A DNA stretch of 64,000 nt from Bifidobacterium biavatii DSM 23969 (lineage in GTDB: Bacteria; Actinomycetota; Actinomycetes; Actinomycetales; Bifidobacteriaceae): contig NZ_JGYN01000030.1 in the NCBI RefSeq assembly GCF_000741165.1, positions 186,001-250,000 on the forward strand, written 5' to 3'. Numbering within the stretch: position 1 is the stretch's first letter; each line of letters opens with the position of its first letter. Both the position numbers and the translations under genes were made by a program. Below the pieces are notes generated by a model. It worked only from the letters and a program-made list of their open reading frames with translations, did not search any database and was not told where the DNA came from. This document shows, one piece after another, positions 26,167-33,741 of this stretch.

Positions 26167-29100
26167 TCATGCCGCCGTGATGCACACGATATTGGCCGAT
26201 GCACCGGAGAACGGAACGATGATGCGATGCCAGTCGGCGTCGAGTTGGACAGCGGTCGCCAACTGCTCGTTGCCGTTGACCGTCAGCCGATAGATGCCAG
26301 CCGCGGGCATGCGCAGGGAGAACGTGCCATCGTGCGCATCGCCGGTGACGTTGTCAATCGTGAGCGTCACTTGGCGGATGATCGGACGGTCGCCCTCGGC
26401 GTCGCCGCCGTTCGTCACACACGTCTCGCAGCGTACTTCGGCGAGCGCGTCGCGATCGAGCTTGACGGCCCAGTCGTGCACGGTGTCGAAGAAGCGCACG
26501 CGCAGGCCGTCGGTCGGGCGGATCGCATAGTCGTCGGCGCGATGCTCCTCCCCGTTCGCGACTGCGGCAGCATCGCCGTGCGATGCACCGGACAGTCCTG
26601 CGGCGATTGCCGCCAGCACGTCGCCGTCGCGACTCCAGGCACCGGAACGAGCGTCATTCGAGTCGCGACCGCACACGTCGTCGATCAGCTCGCAGCCGTA
26701 GCCGCGCAGGCTGGCGTCGTCCGGATCACGCATGACGAACGACGCGGCGGAGCGCAGGGCGCCGAAGTAGCCGAGCGCGCTTTCGCCGGAGTAGGGCACG
26801 AAACCGCGGACCATGCGCTTGGAGCCGCTGCCGTCCGACCGGCCGGGCCGAGTGCCGGTGAGTTCGCCGGTTTCCGCGACGTGGATCCATGCGGAGGCGC
26901 CATCGTTGGCAGGATCGTCGCTCAGATAGCCGCCGGAATTGTAGATCGAGAAGCCGGCGAGGTACGAGGCGGCGAACGATCGCAGCAGATCGGGATCGTA
27001 GTGCCTGCGTTCGAGCGCCCAGTCGTAGATCGTCCATGCGCCGAGCTGGGTCATGTAGCTGACGTTCCAGCCGCTGTCGCCGCAGCCGCGCAGGTCGGTC
27101 ATGCCGAGCGCCCAATCGGGCTGGCGGCCGCGGTTGGCGAGCGCGACGCGCATCGACGACGCCATGACGCGTTCGTCGCCGATGGCCGCGCCGTAGCCGT
27201 ACACGGCTTCGTACGCGGTGGAGTCGTACGCCATTTCGGAACCGTACGGGTACGCCTTGCCGGCGAAGTACCATGCCTTCTTCTCGACGAGCCCCCGCAC
27301 GCGGGCCGCCTCCTCGTCGAATCCTTCGGCGAGCAGCGCATCCGCCAAGTGCATGGCGAGCGCGCTTTCGCCCATGTTGGCGTAGCGGTCCGCGCCTTCG
27401 CCGTCGGGGAACATCCAGTAGTCGAACATGGCGGTGAAGTAGCGGTACGCGCGTTCGAGCCAGTACGTCGGTTCGTTGAGCCACGGGTATTCGGCGCGGT
27501 AGCGCTTGGCGATGCGGTACATGTTGAGGAACGTGTTGGCGACGTGCACGTAATTGAACGCGCGCCACACGTCGTCGGCACCACGGCCGGCCCACGGTTC
27601 GAACATCTCGAACCACGGCACCATGCGGTGCACCTTGTATCCGGGCTGTTCGGTGAGCCGCTGTTCGATGAAGTCACGGCAGTAGCCGTCGAGCACGCGC
27701 AGCTGCTCCTCGTCCGGCCGGTAGACGTTCCATTCGGAGAGCATGAGGCCGGAGACGAGGCCGATTTCGTCGCTGCCGCCGGCCATCCAGTTCGGCAGGT
27801 CGGGGTTGAACGTCGCGTTGATGCGCCGACGGTTGGCCATGTCCCACATGAGCAGGCCGTGACAGCACGGGTCGGTCGGGTCGGTTTCCCACTGGTTGCG
27901 CGCAACGAACGCGTTCTGCTTGCGATAGATGGTTTCCGGCGATTCGATGCCGAAGAATGTTTCACGTGAAACATTGCGCTCGTTTCCGTCCGTATGATCG
28001 TCACCATCGAGTTTCACGTGAAACACTCGACGACCATATCCGCCGAGCCGCACGGTCGCACGCCAGCAACGCACGCCGCTGACGTTCGCATCGCCGCGCA
28101 CGATGTCATCGCCACGTCCGAAGCCGTCGACGTCGCCAATAACGTCATCGGCAACGGACTTGCCGAAGCCGCTCGCCTCGCCGCACATGCCATCCTCATC
28201 GCGACCGTCATCAGCACGGCCGATCTCACGCGGCACGATTTCCGTCACATCACCCGCATAGTCCTCCCCCGATTCGGCGACGAGCATCGGCCTGGTCGCG
28301 CTGCGGATCGTGATCTCCGCGTCCTGCCCGACCGGCACGACCATGCCCGGACGGGACTCGAGCATGAATCCACCGACCGCGGCCAGCCAGTCCCACGCCT
28401 CGTCATATGAATCACGCATCGCGATCGCCAGCGTGAACCGCACACGTTCGCCGGCTGCCAACGTGAGCGGTCCGCATGCGTGCGGGAATTCGCCGGACGG
28501 GCGGTCGACCAGATTGAGCTCGTACGCGCCCTCGAACGTGGATCCCGGTCCGCCGCCCTGCTGCCAGCGCGGATCGTGGTCGACGGTGAAGCTGTGTGCG
28601 GCGGTGCGGCCAGTGAGCGCGACCAGCAGCAGCGGCATCGCGCCGCTCGACTTCTGCCAGTAGGCCCAGCTGTGGCGGCCGATCAGGCACATATGCCGCA
28701 GCACGCACTGCTCGTACTTGAACGCATCATCGCCGCGAAAGAACTGGTTCATGAGCAGCGGCACGCCGAGCCGGCCGATCGCGACCGGCCGGTCGGACGC
28801 GTTCTCCAGCTCGATCGTCCACTCGATGTCGTCGTCGCGCTTGCGGAAAAGCTCGGCGATGGCGAGCCAGGCCGTCTCGTCGCCGGCCGCGATATGCACG
28901 TCGATCGTGGACGCGTCCGGATAGTCGACCATGCGCAGTCCGTCCAGCGCGGCGGTACGGATCGTGCGCGCGGATCGTCCGACCTCGTCGGACGGATCCA
29001 AGGAAACACCGTCCACATGCTCGGTAGCGATTGCGTCACCATCACGGCCGGTGGCAATGGTCTCACCCGCCGCATCGGCAACCCCGCCCGCGGCGGAGGT

Positions 29101-29337
29101 CGCATCAGAGGAATCGCGCTCCCCCGCCGCATCGCCGGCGATCTCGGCGACGTCGATCGTCAGGTTGCTCAGCCAGCGCGCGTCCGGACCGTCGAAACCG
29201 GGAAATTCTTCCGGCGTGACGAGGAACTCGGTGCCGTCCGCGTCGTCCGCGCCGCGCAGCGACGTCCACGCCGCGCGCTCCGCGTCGAAGGTCGCGTCCA
29301 GTCCGCCGATGCGCCAGATGATACGTCCGCCGCCCAT
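26167..29337 (-). CDS. Large putative carbohydrate-active protein, DUF5695-like
   Basis: A 1056-residue cytoplasmic protein with no signal peptide. It resembles from memory the DUF5695 family, whose activity I cannot name. Residues about 150-350 look like a beta-rich domain. Residues about 480-860 are Trp/Tyr-rich and helical (HRMVPWFEMFEPWAGRG, VWRAFNYVHVANTFLNMYRIAKRY, YPYGSEMAYDSTAYEAVYGYG), the pattern of an alpha/alpha-barrel glycosidase. A beta domain closes the protein. Two Asp/Gly-rich low-complexity inserts (about 70-125 and 365-440) are present; just after the second lie two parS-like sites. Start 29337 has AAGGAAAGG upstream; ATG 29361 is an alternative. Its neighbours (GH127, GPH transporter, LacI) suggest arabinoside breakdown. 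Confidence 0.75.
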   Translation of the reverse strand: MGGGRIIWRIGGLDATFDAERAAWTSLRGADDADGTEFLVTPEEFPGFDGPDARWLSNLTIDVAEIAGDAAGERDSSDATSAAGGVADAAGETIATGRDGDAIATEHVDGVSLDPSDEVGRSARTIRTAALDGLRMVDYPDASTIDVHIAAGDETAWLAIAELFRKRDDDIEWTIELENASDRPVAIGRLGVPLLMNQFFRGDDAFKYEQCVLRHMCLIGRHSWAYWQKSSGAMPLLLVALTGRTAAHSFTVDHDPRWQQGGGPGSTFEGAYELNLVDRPSGEFPHACGPLTLAAGERVRFTLAIAMRDSYDEAWDWLAAVGGFMLESRPGMVVPVGQDAEITIRSATRPMLVAESGEDYAGDVTEIVPREIGRADDGRDEDGMCGEASGFGKSVADDVIGDVDGFGRGDDIVRGDANVSGVRCWRATVRLGGYGRRVFHVKLDGDDHTDGNERNVSRETFFGIESPETIYRKQNAFVARNQWETDPTDPCCHGLLMWDMANRRRINATFNPDLPNWMAGGSDEIGLVSGLMLSEWNVYRPDEEQLRVLDGYCRDFIEQRLTEQPGYKVHRMVPWFEMFEPWAGRGADDVWRAFNYVHVANTFLNMYRIAKRYRAEYPWLNEPTYWLERAYRYFTAMFDYWMFPDGEGADRYANMGESALAMHLADALLAEGFDEEAARVRGLVEKKAWYFAGKAYPYGSEMAYDSTAYEAVYGYGAAIGDERVMASSMRVALANRGRQPDWALGMTDLRGCGDSGWNVSYMTQLGAWTIYDWALERRHYDPDLLRSFAASYLAGFSIYNSGGYLSDDPANDGASAWIHVAETGELTGTRPGRSDGSGSKRMVRGFVPYSGESALGYFGALRSAASFVMRDPDDASLRGYGCELIDDVCGRDSNDARSGAWSRDGDVLAAIAAGLSGASHGDAAAVANGEEHRADDYAIRPTDGLRVRFFDTVHDWAVKLDRDALAEVRCETCVTNGGDAEGDRPIIRQVTLTIDNVTGDAHDGTFSLRMPAAGIYRLTVNGNEQLATAVQLDADWHRIIVPFSGASANIVCITAA
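27957..27974. promoter_or_regulatory. parS-type ParB site 1, inside a coding region
   Basis: TGTTTCACGTGAAACA (27958-27973) is identical to the consensus parS site; with one more base on each side the palindrome is 18 bp. It encodes VSRET in the glycosidase-like protein. Confidence 0.8.
28011..28024. promoter_or_regulatory. parS-type ParB site 2, inside a coding region
   Basis: GTTTCACGTGAAAC, the 14-bp core shared by actinobacterial parS sites, lies 52 bp centre-to-centre from site 1. It encodes FHVK, a different frame from site 1, so selection on protein sequence does not explain the pair. Confidence 0.78.
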
Positions 29338-29372
29338 GTCAGTCAGTCCTTTCCTTGCCATCAATCATGGCA

Positions 29373-29422
29373 ACAGTCGTCACAATCAGTCATCGCAGTC
29401 AGTCATTACAGTCAGTCGTTCG
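29373..29422. repeat. Degenerate CAGTCAGTC tandem repeat
   Basis: Several overlapping CAGTC(A/G)TC-type units lie upstream of the large putative glycosidase gene. The rest of the 29338-29639 gap shows no clear promoter, hairpin or gene. Confidence 0.5.
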
Positions 29423-29639
29423 CAACCAGCCGCCGTAGCCGGTCGTTTGCGCCGTCGTACATCGCGCATCCCCGCACATCATCTGCGCATCATCCGCGTA
29501 CTATGCAAGCCGCGCGCATATCAAGCGTGCGCACGTTGTCCGTTTCCGGAATCCGTGCGCACGTGGTCGGAATCATCGGCGCGTTCAACCCGTCAGCATC
29601 GCACCGAAACCACACGGGTATGGCTGCCTCTCAGTCGGA

Positions 29640-31253
29640 TCAGCCGAGCTTCTCGGTGTAGGTGTCGTACCACTTCTGCCAGATGGCGATGTTGTCCTTG
29701 ACGCCGGTGTTCTCGAGGCTCTTGACGTACTCGTCCCAGTCCTTGTCGATGCCGCCCTTCTGGATCCAGCCGGCCACCTTCGGCATCACGTAGGTCATGA
29801 TGACCGTGTTGTTGTTGGCGAGCGTGTTGAGGTCGGAGGAACCGGGCACCACATAGATCGGCATGTAGTCCTTGCCGTCGGAGATCTTCTCGTAGGTCGG
29901 GCGGTACACCTCGTCGGCGGCGCGGAATTCCTGCGAGTTGATGGTGGAGCCGTCGGCGCCCTCGGGCTTGACGTCGGGGCGGATCCAGCCGGCCATGTTG
30001 CCGGAGAGCACTTCGAGCTTCGGGTCGGTCTGGCCGCTGATCACGTACTTGTGGTCGCCCTCGTCCTTGACGAACTTCGGGATGGAGCCCCAGTACTGCT
30101 CAACGGACACCTTCTCGCTGTACAGCGTGTCGATGAGCTTCCAGATGGCGTCCTTGTTGGCGGCCTCCTTGGAGACGGACACCTTGCCGGTGTGGTACTG
30201 GTTGAAGTCCTGCGAATAGTCCCACTTGGCGTCGCTGCTCGCGGTCTCCTTGAGCGGCGGGACGGACACGTATTGGTCCTGCCACTTGGTGCCAACCACG
30301 GCGACCGGGTTCCATGCGAGCACCGCGCCGGCGGTGGGCACGTCGTCCTGCTGCATTTCGGCCCAGTACTTGCTGTAGTCCTTGGTGACGTAGTCGGCCG
30401 GCACGAGGCCCTTCTCGACAAGGGAGTGCACCCACGTGATGACGCGCTTGAAGTTGTCGGTGGTCAGGTAGGTCTTCACCTTGCCGTTCTCGACGTAGTA
30501 GCCGTTCTGGCCGGCCTGCGACTGCAGCTGCGTGACGATGCCGGTGGAGTTGAGGAAGGCGACCGCGTCGTTCATGCCGAAGCCGGACGAGCCGAGCTTC
30601 TGCATGTTGAACGGGATTTCGTCGGCCTTGCCGTTGCCGTTCGGGTCCTTGGTCTTGAACTGCTCGAGCACGTTCTCGAATTCGGCCCAGGTGGTCGGCA
30701 TCTTGAGGCCGAGCTTGTCGAGCCAGGTCTTGTTGATGATCAGGTGAGTGCCGGAACCCTTGAAGTCCTCGCCCCAGCTGTCGGGCAGCGTGTAGATGTG
30801 GCCGTCGAGGTCAGTGACCATCTTTTCGGAGGTCGGTTCGGACTTGAACAGCGCCTGCACGTTCGGCATCTTGTCGAGGTGCGGCTTGAGATCCTCGAAC
30901 AGGTCGGCCTGTGCGACGTCGCTGGTGGAGAAGCCGCTGATCGTCACGTCCGCCACGTCGCCGGAGGCGAGCGACGGGCCCTTTTGCGAATCCCATGCGC
31001 TCGTCGCGATGTCGCTCCACTTGATCGTGCAGTCGCAGCCGGCCTCGACGTCCTTGGCCCAGCCCATGTCGGCCATCTTCGGCTGGATGTTGGTGTCATG
31101 GATAACCGCGACGTTGATGATCGGCTTGCCGTTCGCGTCGGTCTGGCCGCTTGCGTTGCCGCCGCCGCAGCCGGCCAGCAGCATGGTCATGGCGGATGCG
31201 ATCGCGACCGCGGCCATCATCGGCCTGCGCGACGTGCCATTGTACTTGCTCAT
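29640..31253 (-). CDS. ABC transporter substrate-binding lipoprotein, LplA-like
   Basis: A 537-residue lipoprotein (lipobox LAGC, Cys about residue 29) of the large family 1 binding proteins related to LplA. Visible blocks: YTLPDSWGEDFKGSGTHLIINKTWLDKLGLKMPTTWAEFENVLEQFK (about residues 135-185), an aspartate/asparagine-rich KDPNGNGKADEIPF segment resembling a calcium-binding loop, and many Trp/Tyr residues usual for glycan-binding proteins. The matching permeases (LplB/YtcP type) are not adjacent. ATG 31253 follows AAGGAG. An 18-bp LacI-type palindrome lies 108 bp upstream, so it is probably repressed by one of the flanking LacI proteins. Confidence 0.9.
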   Translation of the reverse strand: MSKYNGTSRRPMMAAVAIASAMTMLLAGCGGGNASGQTDANGKPIINVAVIHDTNIQPKMADMGWAKDVEAGCDCTIKWSDIATSAWDSQKGPSLASGDVADVTISGFSTSDVAQADLFEDLKPHLDKMPNVQALFKSEPTSEKMVTDLDGHIYTLPDSWGEDFKGSGTHLIINKTWLDKLGLKMPTTWAEFENVLEQFKTKDPNGNGKADEIPFNMQKLGSSGFGMNDAVAFLNSTGIVTQLQSQAGQNGYYVENGKVKTYLTTDNFKRVITWVHSLVEKGLVPADYVTKDYSKYWAEMQQDDVPTAGAVLAWNPVAVVGTKWQDQYVSVPPLKETASSDAKWDYSQDFNQYHTGKVSVSKEAANKDAIWKLIDTLYSEKVSVEQYWGSIPKFVKDEGDHKYVISGQTDPKLEVLSGNMAGWIRPDVKPEGADGSTINSQEFRAADEVYRPTYEKISDGKDYMPIYVVPGSSDLNTLANNNTVIMTYVMPKVAGWIQKGGIDKDWDEYVKSLENTGVKDNIAIWQKWYDTYTEKLG

Positions 31254-31360
31254 GTCAGTCTCCTTCGATCTCGTCGGCGGCCGTCCGCCGGCGTTTGTTC
31301 TTGCGATTTGCGATTCCGTGCATCTTCCGTCGATCGCCACCGATCGTCGTTCATCATTGT

Positions 31361-31378
31361 TGTGAAATCGCTTTCACA
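31361..31378. promoter_or_regulatory. LacI-type operator upstream of the LplA-like gene
   Basis: TGTGAAATCGCTTTCACA is an 18-bp near-perfect palindrome with a CG centre, typical of LacI-family operators. A second palindrome, TGTTATGATAACA (31381-31393), and further TTTCACA half-sites (about 31426 and 31439) follow. Confidence 0.65.
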
Positions 31379-31464
31379 CTTGTTATGATAACAGCCACAT
31401 AGCTACTGCGCAACTCACGCACAAACTTTCACACCGGTTTTCACAGTTGTGCGTATATCGGAGT

Positions 31465-31880
31465 CCCCAGCGAAGCAAAACCACAGACCATCGGCGAATC
31501 ACCCCGCAGAGAACCCCCTCAGCGGGGAAATTCTCCGAAGAACCCACGAACTTGCCACGCCCAGCACCCCCAGCGCAGCAAAACCGACAGACCATCGGAA
31601 AACCACCCCGCAGAGAAGCCCCTCAGCGGGGAAATTCTCCGAAGAACCAACACATTTACCTCGCCAAACGCCCCCAGCGTGGCAAAACCTCCCGTCCTTC
31701 GGAGAATCACCCCGCAGAACAACCCCTCAGCAAAGCAAAACACCGAAGGTACACCAAACTCACCACGCTCAGCACCCTCGGCGAGGCAAAGTCGCCAGAA
31801 CATCGGAAAACCACCCCGCAGAGAAGCCCCTCAGCGGGGAAATTCTCCGAAGAACCATCTGACATGCCGCGCATAGCGGC
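31465..31880. repeat. Four tandem copies of an about 104-bp unit
   Basis: Units begin with CCCCAGCG or similar at about 31465, 31567, 31672 and 31776 (periods 102, 105, 104). Each contains an ACCCCGCAGAGAA block followed by CCCTCAGCGGGGAAATTCTCC and GAAGAACC, with divergence highest in the third unit. The array lies between the 3' end of the GPH transporter gene and the promoter of the LplA-like gene. Open frames across it change between units, so coding is unlikely. Confidence 0.8.
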
Positions 31881-31961
31881 TTTCATGCACCGGATCCCGC
31901 GCCGAAGCCCATATCACCGTACAACCCCGCACAGCATTCGCACCCCGCACAACACAAACAA

Positions 31962-31999
31962 GCGAAGGCCCCTCCCGAACCAACGGGAGGGGCCTTCGC
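31962..31999 (-). terminator. Rho-independent terminator after the GPH transporter gene
   Basis: A 16-bp perfect stem (GCGAAGGCCCCTCCCG and its complement) with a six-base loop. On the minus strand it is followed by TTGTTTGTGTTG. It begins 50 bp past the stop at 32049. Confidence 0.85.
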
Positions 32000-32048
32000 A
32001 CAGGAGAAAGGAGAAAGAAAGAAGGTACGTTATCGGATCAGCGGGCGA

Positions 32049-33464
32049 TCACCTGCCTTCCGCGGCGAGCGCCTTAGCGTGGCGCTCGGCCAGCTCGGCC
32101 TTGATCTGCGGCTCCATCTTTTCGTACTTGCGGTAGAAGCACATGATCACGCCGACGATGATGTAGACAATGACCAGCAGCCAGATGAAGCAGAAGCTGA
32201 TCGCGTCCTGAGCGGACTGGGACTGCACGTCCTTGGTCGCGTCGTAGCCGGCCGCGCCCATGATTTCGAGCGGCAGGAACGCGCCGAAGCCGGAGCCGAC
32301 CTGGATGCAGAACGCGGAGCCGACGGCGGTCAGGAAGCCGGCCGCATGCACGCCGGTCTTCCACTCGCCGTAGTCGACGGTGTCGGCAAGCATGCCGAAC
32401 GGCATACCGATGGCGATGGCCGCGCCGAAGACGCCTATGGTCCAGAAGATGACGAGCAGCGGGACGTTGGTGCCGGCGAGCGGCATGAGGGCCTGGCCGA
32501 CGCCGCCGATGACGAGGCCGATGATCATGGTCAGGGTCTTGTTCTTGGTCTTGTTGGCGATGATCGGCATGGCGATGGTGCCGAGCAGGCCGAGGACCTG
32601 CACGCCGTTGAACAGCGAGGTCAGGTTGCGGTTGTTGAGCACGTACTGCGCGTAGTAGGTGGACACGCCGTTACGGGTGGACTGGGCAACCCAGTAGATC
32701 ACGAACGCGACGACGAGGATGATCCACGGCCAGTTGCCCTTGGCGGCCTTGAAGGAGTCCTTCAGCGGGATCGGCTTGTTGAGTTCGGGGTGGTAGTTGC
32801 GCTCGTTGAGGTTCTTGAAGGAGAACAGGAGCAGTGCGATGGCGATAACGCCCCAGATCGCGGTGACGATCATGAAGCCGGCCTTGTCGCCGCCGCCGAC
32901 CATGGCACCGAAGACGCCGACCAGCGGGATGGTGAAGGACGAGGTGATGAAGGAGCCGATCTGGCCGCCGGCCATGCGGAAGGAGTTGGCGTTGTTACGC
33001 TCGGTCGGGTCGGAGGTGAGGTTCGGCAGGATGGCGGTGATCGGGGTCTGGATGCCGGTGTAGACGGCGCCGGCGGCCAGGATGTAGGTGATCAGCGCGT
33101 ACGCGAACTTCGGGGCGCCTTCAGGCAGGCTCGGCGCGGTGAACGCGATCCACACGGTGACCGCGAACGGCACGCACAGCCACAGGAACCACGGGCGGGA
33201 CTGGCCCCACTTGGTGTTGGTGTGGTCGACGATGGAGCCCCACACGATGGCGGAGATCGCGTCGGCGAAGCGGGCGACGAGCAGGATGGTCGCCGCGCCC
33301 AGCGCGCCGGCCGCCGGGATGTGGAAGACGTTGGTGTAGAAGTACATGATGTACGACGAAATCGTCACGTACAGCAGGTTGCCGGCCATGTCGGTGAAGG
33401 AGTAGGCGATCTTCTCCTTCGTGGAAAGCTTCACTGCGGAAGCGTCCTGAGTTGCAGCACTCAT
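32049..33464 (-). CDS. GPH-family (glycoside-pentoside-hexuronide) sugar:cation symporter
   Basis: A 471-residue membrane permease with twelve helices that imports glycosides or pentosides with a cation. GPH landmarks are KIAYSFTDMAGNLLYVTISSYIMYFYTNVF at the N-terminus, RFADAISAIVWGSIVDHTNTKWGQSRPW (the conserved loop between helices 2 and 3), NANSFRMAGGQIGSF and ADTVDYGEWKTGVHAAGF in the second half. Start 33464 has AAGGAAC upstream. Downstream of GH127 on the same strand, it probably imports the arabinoside that GH127 cleaves. The gap 33465-33741 holds two interspersed repeats. Confidence 0.93.
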   Translation of the reverse strand: MSAATQDASAVKLSTKEKIAYSFTDMAGNLLYVTISSYIMYFYTNVFHIPAAGALGAATILLVARFADAISAIVWGSIVDHTNTKWGQSRPWFLWLCVPFAVTVWIAFTAPSLPEGAPKFAYALITYILAAGAVYTGIQTPITAILPNLTSDPTERNNANSFRMAGGQIGSFITSSFTIPLVGVFGAMVGGGDKAGFMIVTAIWGVIAIALLLFSFKNLNERNYHPELNKPIPLKDSFKAAKGNWPWIILVVAFVIYWVAQSTRNGVSTYYAQYVLNNRNLTSLFNGVQVLGLLGTIAMPIIANKTKNKTLTMIIGLVIGGVGQALMPLAGTNVPLLVIFWTIGVFGAAIAIGMPFGMLADTVDYGEWKTGVHAAGFLTAVGSAFCIQVGSGFGAFLPLEIMGAAGYDATKDVQSQSAQDAISFCFIWLLVIVYIIVGVIMCFYRKYEKMEPQIKAELAERHAKALAAEGR

Positions 33465-33510
33465 GATTGTTGTTCCTTCTTCGTTGATTGGTGAAAAATG
33501 CAAGCCTCTC

Positions 33511-33661
33511 GGCTCCCCTTGTCAGGACGTTGCCGTGAAGCAAACAGCAGAGCTGTTTGCAGGCAACGTGCGAGCCGACAGGCGAGCCGGTAAAGCGCGG
33601 GCTTTAGCCCGTCCGTAATTGCAGGACGAGCTGGCCGCGTAGCGGACTGAGGGGTAGTCGC
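33511..33661. repeat. Two-hairpin interspersed repeat, long variant (copy 6)
   Basis: The ends match the short form (GGCTCCCCTTGTCAGG ... CTGAGGGGTAGTC). In between lie hairpins such as GCAAACAGCAGAGCTGTTTGC and GCGGGCTTTAGCCCG, plus the TAATTGCAGGA block also seen in other long copies. It lies between the GPH and GH127 genes. Confidence 0.7.
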
Positions 33662-33687
33662 ACCCGATACGTCATGGCGTCAATGCT

Positions 33688-33732
33688 CCCCCAGTCAGCT
33701 TCGCTGACAGCCCCCTCAGCCGAGGTGGCCGA
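33688..33732 (+). repeat. Two-hairpin interspersed repeat, CCCCCAG-type (copy 7)
   Basis: CTCCCCCAGTCAGCTTCGCT followed by GACAGCCCCCTCAGCCGAGG: a GTCAGC/GCTGAC hairpin and a second CCCCTC/GAGG-type hairpin. This G/C-tract variant has the same two-hairpin plan as the short form and abuts the GH127 stop. Confidence 0.75.
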
Positions 33733-33741
33733 GAGGAAAGA

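Noticed and set aside
31465..31880. CRISPR array
   Set aside because: The units are about 104 bp with gradual divergence, not short exact repeats with unique spacers, and there are no cas genes.
31449..32136. Plus-strand open frames across the tandem array
   Set aside because: They are Pro/Arg/Thr/Lys-rich, exist in two overlapping frames and depend on repeat periodicity; no ribosome site.
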